38,677 bases of DNA from positions 1-38,677 of the forward strand of contig DATJVY010000005.1 of assembly GCA_035501615.1 (NCBI GenBank), written 5' to 3'. The position numbers and the translations under genes were made by a program. Below are positions 9,892 to 18,370 of this stretch, in pieces. Under the pieces are notes generated by a model. The model was not told the origin of the DNA and made no database searches. It saw nothing but the letters and a program-made list of their open reading frames with translations. The first letter of the stretch is position 1, and every line of letters begins with the position of its first letter. The stretch comes from RPRB01 sp035501615. Its GTDB lineage: Bacteria; Myxococcota; Myxococcia; Myxococcales; Myxococcaceae.

Positions 9892-9966
9892 CGCGGGTGG
9901 CGGGGCCGGCACCGCGCCCCGCCACCCACTCTCACGCCGTCGCCTTCCCGACCACGCCGAACAGCG
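9892..9966. repeat. Copy 2 of the ~73-nt direct repeat
   Basis: Covers the last codons of the 202-residue TPR gene and its downstream hairpin. The copy at 9414-9486 matches through both parts with a few substitutions and a 2-nt length difference. Confidence 0.7.
9895..9927 (-). terminator. Perfect 12-bp hairpin after the 202-residue TPR gene
   Basis: GGGTGGCGGGGC pairs with GCCCCGCCACCC around a 9-nt loop. It begins 5 nt past the stop codon of the minus-strand gene that ends at 9932. The stem is strong, but there is no T-tract, so termination is inferred from position and stability. Confidence 0.65.
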
Positions 9967-10540
9967 GCACCTGCACCTCCACCTCCGCCGCCTCGGCATC
10001 GGCCTTCGCGGCCAGCGCCAGGTCCCCCTGCGCGCGTGCCACCCGGGCAAGCGCCTCCCAGGCCTCGCGCGCCGCCGGGTGCAGCGTGGTCGCCGCCTCG
10101 GCCAGCGTCCGCGCCCGATCCAGCTGCGCGGTGGCGACCGCGAACCGCACCATGGTCAGGTGCGCGTCCAGGTCCGCCTCCCCCGCCTCCACGAGCAGGG
10201 TGTACAGGCGCGGGATGTCGGCGTCGTCGGCCGGACGCGCCGGATCGGCGAGCGCAGCCCGCAGCCGGCCCGCCACGTCCTGGAACGCATGGCGCACCGG
10301 GAGCGCGAGGGGGTCGGCCTGCACTGCCTTCTTGAGCTCGTCGAACGCCATCTCCAGCTTCCCCAGCCGGTCCAGCACTCCGGCCAGCACGTAGTGCACG
10401 TAGGCGGAGGTCACTCCCAGCCGCTGGGCCTCCGCGATCAGCTGCCGGAAGAGCGCCTCCGCCACCTCCGGAACCACCTTCTCCTCGAGCGCCCGCCGGA
10501 GCTGGCCGAGGAGCGCTTCGAGCTTGCTTCCAGTCACCAT
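9932..10540 (-). CDS. TPR-like repeat protein
   Basis: A 202-residue, mainly helical protein with TPR-like repeats across its length: AYVHYVLAGVLDRLGKLEMAFDELKKAVQADP at about 45-76, and similar Ala/Leu-rich helices from about 115 to 185 (TMVRFAVATAQLDRARTLAEAATTLHP and ALARVARAQGDLALAAKADAEAA). There is no signal peptide or membrane segment, so it is likely cytoplasmic. ATG at 10540 has GAGAGGAGC upstream. Its N-terminal half is paralogous to the 93-residue protein encoded 128 nt downstream on the same strand. Function is unknown; scaffold or adaptor roles are typical of TPR proteins. Confidence 0.75.
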   Translation of the reverse strand: MVTGSKLEALLGQLRRALEEKVVPEVAEALFRQLIAEAQRLGVTSAYVHYVLAGVLDRLGKLEMAFDELKKAVQADPLALPVRHAFQDVAGRLRAALADPARPADDADIPRLYTLLVEAGEADLDAHLTMVRFAVATAQLDRARTLAEAATTLHPAAREAWEALARVARAQGDLALAAKADAEAAEVEVQVPLFGVVGKATA

Positions 10541-10987
10541 GACCCGCTCCTCTCCCGCGCCGGCGACGAATGCCGGTGGACGTGCCCCGGTCTGGGACGC
10601 GTCCGGAACTCGCCGGGGCGCGCAACTCCGGTTGAAACGAACGTGACGAACGTCCGGACCTCCCGACCGAGCGGAGTGCCTCCGCCTGCCGGACGGGCCG
10701 GTCGCCCGCGTGACGCCGCCGTCACGCCGGACGGAGGACGTCGATCCACTTCGTCTTGTTCAGTGCCTCGAGGGCCGACGGCTCGGGAGGCGCATCATCG
10801 TGGCCTCCTTTCGAGCACGGGCAGCTTCGGGGCCGGGGAGCTGCGACGCGGCGTGATGCCAGAGCGCCGGGGCCGCTGTCAAACCGCGCACCGGAAGACC
10901 CCGTCCGGTGTCCGTGGCCCGGGGCCGGAAGCCTGGATCCGTTCCAGCCCTGGTGTGAGAAGGTGGCCCCTTCACCCGGGAGCCCGA
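10541..10987. promoter_or_regulatory. Divergent intergenic region holding a mini-ORF
   Basis: About 450 nt between the TPR gene (minus) and the OPT transporter (plus), so it should contain promoters for both. The only translated-looking element is the mini-ORF at 10760-10798. No classical promoter boxes, inverted-repeat operator or riboswitch was recognised. Confidence 0.4.
10760..10798 (-). CDS. 12-codon mini-ORF with a perfect Shine-Dalgarno
   Basis: On the minus strand AAAGGAGG stands 5 nt before ATGATG, which opens a 12-residue frame (MMRLPSRRPSRH). The ribosome binding site is the best I noticed in the window. In the next frame, a natural-looking stretch ending ALNKTKWIDVLRPA and TGA runs through the same place; one extra base just after ATGATG would join it to the start and give about 26 residues. 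It may be a leader peptide upstream of the TPR gene, or a real small protein with a one-base error or mutation. Confidence 0.4.
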   Translation of the reverse strand: MMRLPSRRPSRH

Positions 10988-12796
10988 ATGGACGCTTCGC
11001 TGCCCGGCAGCGACGAGACGCGCATGCGGTTCGGCTGGTTGCCCCGTCCGGGGTCCCCCGCCTTTCACCTGATGCTCGCCGCGGTGGCGCTGCTCGTCCT
11101 CGGCCCCCTGGGCGGGGTGGCGGCGGCGTACATGAACTTCACCCTCGGGGTGTTCGTCCCGGGGCAGATCCTGGCCGGCATCCTCGGCAGCGTCGTCACC
11201 TACCCCTACGGCGCCGAGGGGCGTCACGGCGCGAACTACATGCAGACCATGGCCGCCTCGGTCGCCTCGCTGGGCGCGATGGCGGTCCTCATCCAGGCCG
11301 CCGTCTGGCTGGGCATGGAGCTGCCCCCGGCGTGGCAGCTGATGCTCTTCATCTCCTGCGTGGGGATGTTCGGCGTGGGGCTGGGCATGCTCTACACGCC
11401 CATCCTCGTCGACCGGATGAAGCTCGACTACCCTTCGGGCTACGCCGTCGCGAACATCATCCGGGCGCTCACCGACAAGACGCTGCTCCAGCGGTCGATC
11501 CGCAGCCTCGCCTCGGGTGCCGGCCTCGGCGCGCTGGGTGGCTGGCTCATCGATCGCTTCGCATGGATCGGCGGCACCGGGCTGTCGATGTCCAACATCG
11601 GCGCCGGCCTCATCGTCGGGTCGCGGATCGCAGTCCCTGCCTCGATCTTCGCCGGAATCGGCTGGCTCCTCAGCCCCTGGCTCCGCGCCCATGGCTGGCT
11701 CGGCCCGCACGAGCCCTTTCGCCGCCTGGGCTTTCTCGTGGGCCTGGCTTCGATCATGGGCGCCGCGCTCGTCGACCTCTCCGTCATCGCCCGCCAGGCA
11801 CTGGCGCGGGCACGGGCGCAGCGAGGGCCGCGCGAGGCCTCGACCCCGGAGCGCGGCGGCCTTCCCACCCGCCTGCTGCTCCTCTGGGTCCTGTTCTGGG
11901 CCGGGGCGGTCCTGCTGGTCGCCACCGGGCTCATGCACCAGCCGGCCCGCTACATCCTCTTCGGCCTCGCCCTGAGCGTGCTGTTCGTCTTCATCAACGG
12001 CATCTCCACCGGGGTCAGCGACCAGAATCCCATCTCCAGCGCCTTCGTGGTCGCGGTCCTCCTGATGTCGGCGATGGGGCTCAGGAACCCGGTGGTGGCC
12101 ATCATCGCGGCGACGGTGCTCCTCATCTGCAGCTCGGTGGGGGTCGACATGCAGCAGGACCGCTCCACCGGCTGGCGACTGGGCACGGACCGGCGCGTCC
12201 AGTTCTACTACCAGGTGCTCGGCATCGGGATGGGCGCCGTGCTCTGCGTGCTGCTGGCGCGCGTCTTCATGACCGCCTACCCGGTGCTGGCGCTCAACAG
12301 CTTCGACCACCCCGAGGCGAAGGTCGGCCAGTGGCAATCGGCCATGACCTACAAGTTCGTCGGCGCGATCCGCGGTCTCGGCCAGCTCCCCACCGCCCAG
12401 CTGGTCACGCTGGAGGTCGGCTTCGTGCTCGGCCTCACCATCGAGGTGCTCCGGAAGGTGCTCCGCGCCAGCGCGCGGTACCGGACGTTCGTCGAGCGGT
12501 CTCGCCTCGGCTTCGCGGTGGGCTGGACGGCGGATGCGATCGTCCTCCCCAGCCCGTACGCGTACGCCTTCGGCACCTTCGTCGAGCTGCAGACCGCGCT
12601 GTGGTGGGGCGCAGGCGGCATCGCCTCGTCGGTCTGGAACACGCTGGCCCGGCGCGGGGCCCCGGCCGATCGCCCCACCGACGAGGAGCTTCCGGCGGAC
12701 ATGTCCACCACCTCGCTGGTGGGAGGAGGGCTCATCGCCGGCGAGTCCCTCTTCTATCTCTCGATGGCGCTCATCGGGCTGAGCGCGCTGGTGTAG
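10988..12796 (+). CDS. OPT family transporter
   Basis: A 602-residue inner-membrane protein with about 14 hydrophobic segments, the right size for oligopeptide transporter (OPT) family members, which import peptides or metal-chelate complexes. Recognisable parts are the first-helix region with AAYMNFTLGVFVPGQI, the RHGANYMQTMAASVAS stretch at about 80-95, and the KLDYPSGYAVANIIRAL motif typical of OPT proteins. A hydrophilic loop with arginines lies near the middle (about 270-295). ATG at 10988 follows GGGAG. The gene ends 9 nt from the convergent small membrane gene. Substrate, peptide or metal complex, cannot be told from sequence. Confidence 0.82.
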   Translation: MDASLPGSDETRMRFGWLPRPGSPAFHLMLAAVALLVLGPLGGVAAAYMNFTLGVFVPGQILAGILGSVVTYPYGAEGRHGANYMQTMAASVASLGAMAVLIQAAVWLGMELPPAWQLMLFISCVGMFGVGLGMLYTPILVDRMKLDYPSGYAVANIIRALTDKTLLQRSIRSLASGAGLGALGGWLIDRFAWIGGTGLSMSNIGAGLIVGSRIAVPASIFAGIGWLLSPWLRAHGWLGPHEPFRRLGFLVGLASIMGAALVDLSVIARQALARARAQRGPREASTPERGGLPTRLLLLWVLFWAGAVLLVATGLMHQPARYILFGLALSVLFVFINGISTGVSDQNPISSAFVVAVLLMSAMGLRNPVVAIIAATVLLICSSVGVDMQQDRSTGWRLGTDRRVQFYYQVLGIGMGAVLCVLLARVFMTAYPVLALNSFDHPEAKVGQWQSAMTYKFVGAIRGLGQLPTAQLVTLEVGFVLGLTIEVLRKVLRASARYRTFVERSRLGFAVGWTADAIVLPSPYAYAFGTFVELQTALWWGAGGIASSVWNTLARRGAPADRPTDEELPADMSTTSLVGGGLIAGESLFYLSMALIGLSALV

Positions 12797-12805
12797 CCAT
12801 GTCGG

Positions 12806-13174
12806 TCAGCCCGGCTGGATCCGCCCGCGGGCCCATCCGGCGAAGACCGCGACCGGGGCCATCAGCAGCGCGGCAGCCAGGTCCAGCCAGCGGGGGTTGG
12901 CGCCGGGCTCCAGCCACGGGTGCAGGAGCGCCCCCACGGCGATGAGGATGGCCACCGCCAGCGCGTGCTGGACCTGCTTCCGTCCCGCGATGCTCGCTGC
13001 GGTCAGCCCCGCGATCGCGGCGAAGACGACGCCGTAGCCGATCGAGCCCGCGACCAGCCCCGCCCCGGGCGGCATGCCCGGATGCCCGGAGACCGCGCTG
13101 CGCGGCATCATCGACCCCAGGACGAACACTCCGAACCCGACTGCGATCCCCACGACGCTCCGCACGCGGTCCAT
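12806..13174 (-). CDS. Small integral membrane protein of unknown function
   Basis: A 122-residue protein with four hydrophobic segments (about 5-25, 40-62, 68-86 and 96-115). It has a Pro/Gly-rich loop after the first segment and a short basic C-terminus. ATG at 13174 is preceded by AGAAGGGAG at correct spacing. It is convergent with the OPT transporter and divergent from the zinc-peptidase gene. I do not recognise a family. The lack of conserved polar residues in the helices argues against a transporter and for an uncharacterised membrane protein. Confidence 0.65.
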   Translation of the reverse strand: MDRVRSVVGIAVGFGVFVLGSMMPRSAVSGHPGMPPGAGLVAGSIGYGVVFAAIAGLTAASIAGRKQVQHALAVAILIAVGALLHPWLEPGANPRWLDLAAALLMAPVAVFAGWARGRIQPG

Positions 13175-13240
13175 GTGGCTCCCTTCTAGCCCGACACGGG
13201 CCGGGCCCGCCGACTAGAGTCCTCGCGGGCGCAGGGAGCG

Positions 13241-14737
13241 ATGCGACGACCGGTGGCCACGGCGGTCCTGGCGGTGGTGCTTGCGGGAGGCCCGGCACGG
13301 GGCGACTCCGGCTGGCGAGAGGTCCAGGCACCGCACGTCGTCCTCCGCACCGACCTCGGCTCTCGCGCCGCGCGAGAGGCCGCCCTCACGGTGGAGCGGT
13401 ACCGCGCACAGATCATCGCCGCCGCCTGGCCCAGGGCGAGGCTGCCCGCGGGCGACCGCATCGAGATGACCGTCTTCTCCAACGGGCTCGATTTCGAGCG
13501 GCACTTCGGGCGGACGATCGCCGGCATCTTCTTCCACGACGTTCCCCCCTACGCGGTGATGTACGGGGCGCCCGACACCTGGGAGCACCGCGAGTCCCTG
13601 GCCACGACCGAGACCACCTCGATCCTCCGCCACGAGCTGGTGCACCACCTGGCCGGGAGCGTCTACCGCCGTCAGCCCCGCTGGTTCGCGGAGGGGCTGG
13701 CCCAGTTCCTGGAGACGGTCCGGACCGGAGCCGACGGGAAGAGCGTCGTCGTCGGCGCCGTCAACCTCGAGGCCGTCCGGAAGTACAACGCCTTCCGGAG
13801 CATCCGCGTCGCCGATGCGCTCGGATGGTCGGGCCCGGTGGCCAGCGGTCCCGAGGGGAAGCTGCACGGTCTCTACGGCATGAGCTGGCTCCTCGTGCAC
13901 TGGCTCTTCAACACCCACGCAGCGCAGTTCGACCAGCTCCAGATTCTCCTGGCCAAGGGCATCGACCCGGAGAAGGCCTGGCAGGTCATCCGCCCCGGGC
14001 TCGCGACGCCGGACCTCGACGAGGCGCTGAACCAGTACGTGAAGCACGGGGAGTACACCGAGTTCTCCGCTCCCTTCACCCCTCCGGCGGTGGACACCCG
14101 GGAGGCTGCCCTCAGCGAGGCGGACGTCCACTCCGAGCGCGCCCGCGTGGCCCTGAGCGCCGCTCGGTTCGAGCCGGATCAGCCGAGGCACCAGGAGGAG
14201 GCACGAACCGAGCTGGCGAAGGCGCTCGAGCTCGACCCGGGCAGCGCGAACGCCCTCGTGCTGCGCATTCGCGAGGTCCGCCCCGAGGAACGGCTCCCGC
14301 TGGCCCGGCGGCTCACGCAGGCCCACCCCGACGACGTCCGCGGCTGGGTGCTGCTCGGCGGGGCGCTGGCCGGCGACAGGAACGCCGCCGTCGAGCGCGA
14401 GGCGGCGTACCGGAAGGCCATCGCGCTGCGCGCCGACGATCCGACCCCGCAGCACGACCTGGCCTGGATGTACCTCCAGCAAGGTCGGGCCGCCGACGCG
14501 GCACCGCTGATCGCCCGCGCAGTCGAGCTGGCGCCCTACGACGCGAGCACGCTGGACACGCTCGCTGCGGTGCAGGCCAGGCTGGGAAGGTGCTCCGAGG
14601 CGGCCGGGAGCGAGGCTCGCGCCATCGACGCTCTGCCCGAGGGGATCTCCTTCGACATCCGGGACGGATACGAGAAGCGTCTCGCCCAGTACCGGACCCG
14701 TTGCAGCTCAGCGCCTGCGGCGCCGACCGCGCCCTGA
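13241..14737 (+). CDS. Exported zinc metallopeptidase-like protein with TPR repeats
   Basis: A 498-residue protein. Residues 1-21 form a signal peptide, so it is exported. An HELVHH motif gives the zinc ligands His131 and His135 and catalytic Glu132; Glu151 in the EGLAQF motif is the likely third ligand, making this a gluzincin-type peptidase similar to DUF1570-like proteins. The C-terminal half (about 310-480) is TPR repeats, for example the ELAKALELDPGSANAL and AYRKAIALRADDPTPQHDLAWMYLQQG segments. ATG at 13241 follows CAGGGAGC. It lies 30 nt upstream of the DnaJ-domain gene in the same direction and may be co-transcribed. Catalytic residues are complete; the substrate is unknown. Confidence 0.78.
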   Translation: MRRPVATAVLAVVLAGGPARGDSGWREVQAPHVVLRTDLGSRAAREAALTVERYRAQIIAAAWPRARLPAGDRIEMTVFSNGLDFERHFGRTIAGIFFHDVPPYAVMYGAPDTWEHRESLATTETTSILRHELVHHLAGSVYRRQPRWFAEGLAQFLETVRTGADGKSVVVGAVNLEAVRKYNAFRSIRVADALGWSGPVASGPEGKLHGLYGMSWLLVHWLFNTHAAQFDQLQILLAKGIDPEKAWQVIRPGLATPDLDEALNQYVKHGEYTEFSAPFTPPAVDTREAALSEADVHSERARVALSAARFEPDQPRHQEEARTELAKALELDPGSANALVLRIREVRPEERLPLARRLTQAHPDDVRGWVLLGGALAGDRNAAVEREAAYRKAIALRADDPTPQHDLAWMYLQQGRAADAAPLIARAVELAPYDASTLDTLAAVQARLGRCSEAAGSEARAIDALPEGISFDIRDGYEKRLAQYRTRCSSAPAAPTAP

Positions 14738-14767
14738 GGGCGCAAACCGGGCTCCGCTAGGGTATGA

Positions 14768-17326
14768 GTGTCCCGGATGGCCGGCGGCACGCAGATCTTC
14801 GTCCGGAACCGGGAGGGGAAGGTGTTCGGGCCCATCGAGCCCTCCACCGTCGAGCTCCTGATCGAGGGCGGTGTGCTCCAGGGCCTCCTCCAGGTCTCGA
14901 CCGACGGGGAGTCGTACGCCCTCCCCTACCGTTTCCCGCACCTGCGGGACTTCTTTCCCCGGCATCTCTGGGGAGACGACAGCCGGCCGGAGGTGACGCT
15001 CGACGCGGAGGGGGCGGCGAGCACGGCACCCGCTCCGCCCGAGCACGAGCTCACCGCCGCCCTGTTCGGCAGCGAGAACGACGGCGGCGCGGACGAGCCG
15101 ATCGCGCTGCAGCCGGAGGCCACGCCAGGCGCCGCCGCGCAGGTTCCGGCCGCGGCCACGCGCGGGCCGCCGGTGCTGACCGCCGCGCCCGCCGGACCTC
15201 CTCCGGCGGTGGTCACCGGGGCGGCGCCACCCACGCTCGGGGGAGCACCGCGGGCGTCGGGACCGGCCGCTCCGGCCAGGCCCCCCGGAAAGACGCCCAC
15301 CGGCAGCGTTCCGGCGCCACCGGTGCTCACGCCCGAGGACCTCGCGGCGCCGGCCGCGGGACATGCGCCCGCCCGGTCCGCGGCGCCGGGACGGACCTCG
15401 CCGGGCGCTTCGCCGGTCATCACCGCTCCGGTCCTCGAGCCCGCACCGCCGGCACCCGCGCGAGGCGGGCCGCCCGTGCTCACCGCCGCTCCCGTCGAGC
15501 CGGTCGATCAGGCGTCTCCCCGGCCCGCCGGCCCCTTCCAGCCGGAGGACGTCTGGGCCGAGGCCGTGCCGTTCGAGCTCGCACCGCCGAGCTCGCCCAA
15601 GCCGCCCAGCCGCCCGAGCGCGCCCATCACCTCGACGTTCGGCTTGCTCCGGGCGGACCTCTCCGAGACCAACGCTCTCCGGATCTACGTCCAGGGTGCC
15701 CGGGCGGGCGCCACCGGGCTCTTCTTCTTCGACCTCGAGGACCGCACCGCGACCATCTACATGCGCCGCGGCAACCCCGAGTCCGCCGAGTCCACCCACG
15801 CCTCGGATGCCATCGGCCCCTTCCTGGTGGCGCAGCGGCTGGCCACGGCCGAGCAGGTGGCGCGCGCGGAGAAGGAGGCCCTCAAGTACGGCAACGACGT
15901 GCTCGCCGCCCTCTTCACCCTCGGGGCGGTGAACCCCGGCCTGGTCTTCCCCGCGCTGGCGCAGCGGGCGGCGGACATCCTCCTCCACGCGTACCTGGCG
16001 CCGCGGGGAAGCTTCCGGTTCGAGGCGCTCGAGCTTCCCCCGAGCAAGGTGGTCCCCCTCGGGAACCGCTGGGGGCTCCTGGCCGAGGTCGTCCGCCGCG
16101 TCCCGCTCCCCGAGCTGAAGGCACGCCTCCTCGATGTCCGCGAGCGGCCGGTCGTCCGCCGCGGCGCGGGCGACGCCCTGCCGGACCTCCGGCTGACCGC
16201 GCAGGAGACGCGGGCAGTCAGCTACTTCGACGGGACCCGCTCGCTCGCCCACCTGGCCCAGAGCAACGCCGGGGAGATGGACACCATCCTCCGGGTGGCG
16301 CTGCTCCTGCGCGAGCTGGAGGCGATCTCGTTCCCGGACGTGCAGCTGCGCGGGCCGCCCCCGGCGCCGCCGCCTCGCCCCGAGGCCGTCACCATCCCCT
16401 CTCCCCCGCCGGCACCGAGGCCCACGCCTCCTCCCGCTGCGGCGCCCCAACCTCCGCCCCCGCGTCCCGTGCCTGCGGCCGCCGCCGCTCCTCCGCGGAA
16501 GCCCACCGGATCCACACCGGTCACCCCTCGCGCGCCACTCACCCCCGCGCTCACGCCCAGCGGCCTGGCCAGCCTTCCCCAGGCCGACCCCCCGCGCATC
16601 TCGCCGGTGGCTCCCCCGCCCGCGGCGCGGAAGCCCACGCAGACCCTGGCCGCGGAGCTGCGCGAGCTGCAGGCCCGGGCGGAGAAGCTCCGCAAGGAGA
16701 ATCACTTCAAGGTGCTGGGCATCCCCGAGTCCGCCGACGCGGCGATGGTGAAGGCCGCCTACTTCAAGCTCGCCAAGCAGTACCACCCCGACACCGTTCC
16801 TCCCGATGCGCCCGCGGAGCTGGCCCGGGCGAAGGCGGAGATCTTCGCCGCCATCGGGGAGGCCAACCGCGTGCTCGCCGACGATGCCTCCCGTGCCCGG
16901 TACAGGGAGACGCTCGCCGAGGGCGGTCCGGCCGACGTGGACGTGCAGTCGGTGCTCCAGGCGGAGGAGACCTTCAACCGGGGGACCTCGCTGGTGCGTG
17001 CTCGCCGCTTCGCGGAAGCGGTGAAGACCTTCGACGACGCCATCGCCGCCAATCCGAAGGAGGGCGAGTTCTACGCCTGGCGTGGCTATGCCCGCTTCTT
17101 CACCCTCCAGGACAAGAAGGTGGCGATGGTGGAGGCCCTCCGCGACCTGAACCAGTCGCTGAGGCTGAACGACCGCTGCGCACCGGCACACTACTTCATC
17201 GGCCAGGTGTACAAGCTGACCGGCGACGCGGTGACCGCGCTGAAGCACTTCAAGCGCTGCGTGGTGCTGGACCCGCAGCACACGAACGCGCAGCGCGAGA
17301 TCCGCATCGCCGGCTCCCAGAAGTGA
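14768..17326 (+). CDS. Multidomain DnaJ/DUF4388-like/TPR protein
   Basis: An 852-residue modular protein. Residues 1-70 resemble a GYF_2-type domain (FGPIEPSTVELLIEGG). Residues ~75-280 are a Pro/Ala/Thr-rich linker. Residues ~290-525 contain a DUF4388-like domain (GLFFFDLEDRTATIYMRRG, later a DGTRSLAHLAQ block). A second proline-rich linker follows, then a J-domain at about 645-715 with an intact HPD (His673), and C-terminal TPR repeats. The J-domain should stimulate an Hsp70 partner; the other modules suggest a scaffold in signalling or motility as in other myxobacterial proteins. The GTG at 14768 has AGGG upstream; ATG at 14777 is also possible. The next gene follows after 1 nt. Confidence 0.82.
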   Translation: MSRMAGGTQIFVRNREGKVFGPIEPSTVELLIEGGVLQGLLQVSTDGESYALPYRFPHLRDFFPRHLWGDDSRPEVTLDAEGAASTAPAPPEHELTAALFGSENDGGADEPIALQPEATPGAAAQVPAAATRGPPVLTAAPAGPPPAVVTGAAPPTLGGAPRASGPAAPARPPGKTPTGSVPAPPVLTPEDLAAPAAGHAPARSAAPGRTSPGASPVITAPVLEPAPPAPARGGPPVLTAAPVEPVDQASPRPAGPFQPEDVWAEAVPFELAPPSSPKPPSRPSAPITSTFGLLRADLSETNALRIYVQGARAGATGLFFFDLEDRTATIYMRRGNPESAESTHASDAIGPFLVAQRLATAEQVARAEKEALKYGNDVLAALFTLGAVNPGLVFPALAQRAADILLHAYLAPRGSFRFEALELPPSKVVPLGNRWGLLAEVVRRVPLPELKARLLDVRERPVVRRGAGDALPDLRLTAQETRAVSYFDGTRSLAHLAQSNAGEMDTILRVALLLRELEAISFPDVQLRGPPPAPPPRPEAVTIPSPPPAPRPTPPPAAAPQPPPPRPVPAAAAAPPRKPTGSTPVTPRAPLTPALTPSGLASLPQADPPRISPVAPPPAARKPTQTLAAELRELQARAEKLRKENHFKVLGIPESADAAMVKAAYFKLAKQYHPDTVPPDAPAELARAKAEIFAAIGEANRVLADDASRARYRETLAEGGPADVDVQSVLQAEETFNRGTSLVRARRFAEAVKTFDDAIAANPKEGEFYAWRGYARFFTLQDKKVAMVEALRDLNQSLRLNDRCAPAHYFIGQVYKLTGDAVTALKHFKRCVVLDPQHTNAQREIRIAGSQK

Positions 17327-17327
17327 G

Positions 17328-17618
17328 ATGGCGCTCGACGGACGTCAGCGGCGGAAGCTCCGGGCGGTGGGCCACCACCTGGCGGTCGTGGTGCAGGTCG
17401 GTCAGGAGGGCGTCACCGCGGGCGTCCTCGCGGCGCTCGAGCAGGCGCTCTGGGACCACGAGCTGGTCAAGGTGAAGCTCGCCTCGGAGGACCGCGACCT
17501 CCGCCGGGAGCAGGCCGAGGCGCTCGCCGCGGGGACCGGCGCCGAGATCGCCCAGGTGCTCGGACGCACGGTGCTGCTCTACAAGCCGAACCCCGACGAG
17601 CCGGAGATCGAGCTCTAG
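17328..17618 (+). CDS. yhbY: YhbY-type (CRM domain) ribosome-associated RNA-binding protein
   Basis: A 96-residue protein covering a single CRM/YhbY domain. It shows the family pattern: LDGRQRRKLRAVGHHL, VVQVGQEGVTAGVLAALEQAL, ELVKVKL and IAQVLGRTVLLYKP. YhbY proteins bind RNA and associate with pre-50S ribosomal particles. It starts 1 nt after the DnaJ-gene stop, so they are co-transcribed. Its TAG stop is interlocked with the TAG of the convergent acyltransferase gene through a shared CTAG at 17615-17618. Confidence 0.9.
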   Translation: MALDGRQRRKLRAVGHHLAVVVQVGQEGVTAGVLAALEQALWDHELVKVKLASEDRDLRREQAEALAAGTGAEIAQVLGRTVLLYKPNPDEPEIEL

Positions 17619-18370
17619 ACCCCGGCCCCCGGGAGGTGACGGCCCAGCTCCCGCTCGAACCGCGCCCGCATCTCGGCCGCGACCCTGACCGGATCCTCTC
17701 CGGGCGGAAACTCGACCGGATCCAGCACCCGGACGCGGATGTCCACCCGCGGAGCCATCCACGGACCGTCGCCCACCACCAGCTCCCGCGTCCCGGAGAG
17801 GAGCACCGGGACCATCGGGACCCGCTCGTCGCGGGCGAGCAGGAAGGCACCGGGCTTGAAGTGGAGCAGCGCGGCGCCCGTCGCGTAGGTCCCCTCGGGG
17901 AACATCAGCACCGGCACCCCCCGCCGGAGCCAGCCCCGGCACTCGTCGAGCATGGCCCGGGTCGAGTGGGGACGTCCTCGCTCCAGGCGCACGTAGCGCA
18001 GCATCCACATGGCCCATCCGACGAGCGGCAGGGCGAAGAGCGACGCCTTGGAGACGAACTTGAACGGCCGGTGGAGGCCCATGCAGGTCGGCACGTCGGC
18101 GAGCGACTGGTGGTTGGCGATCAGCACGGCGCCACCGCGCGGGATGCGCTCCCGCCCCTCCACCCGGACGTGCCAGAGCGGATTCAGGCGCAGGTAGCCA
18201 TGACACATCCGGCAGACGACGGCATGGAGGACCCGGCGGTCGGGGTCGAAGGCGGCAGTGCCGAGGAACACCACCGCGGCCACGACGAACAGCACCGGCA
18301 TGCTCAGCCCCGCCACCAGCCAGAAGGCCACGGTGACGGCGACGCTCGCGGCGGAGGGCCGGGCGCTCAC
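17615..18370 (-). CDS. 1-acyl-glycerol-3-phosphate acyltransferase-like (PlsC family), last gene of the crt operon
   Basis: A 251-residue membrane acyltransferase of the PlsC/AGPAT superfamily, which transfers acyl groups to hydroxyls of lipid acceptors. It has an N-terminal hydrophobic segment (about 10-38), the catalytic HX4D motif as NHQSLAD (His87, Asp92) and the FPEGT motif at 157-161. The GTG at 18370 overlaps the reductase stop by 4 nt, so it is translationally coupled to the carotenoid genes. Ordinary phosphatidic acid synthesis is the family default. The setting beside a glycosyltransferase and carotenoid genes raises the possibility that it acylates a carotenoid glycoside; this is inference. 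Confidence 0.82.
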   Translation of the reverse strand: MSARPSAASVAVTVAFWLVAGLSMPVLFVVAAVVFLGTAAFDPDRRVLHAVVCRMCHGYLRLNPLWHVRVEGRERIPRGGAVLIANHQSLADVPTCMGLHRPFKFVSKASLFALPLVGWAMWMLRYVRLERGRPHSTRAMLDECRGWLRRGVPVLMFPEGTYATGAALLHFKPGAFLLARDERVPMVPVLLSGTRELVVGDGPWMAPRVDIRVRVLDPVEFPPGEDPVRVAAEMRARFERELGRHLPGAGV

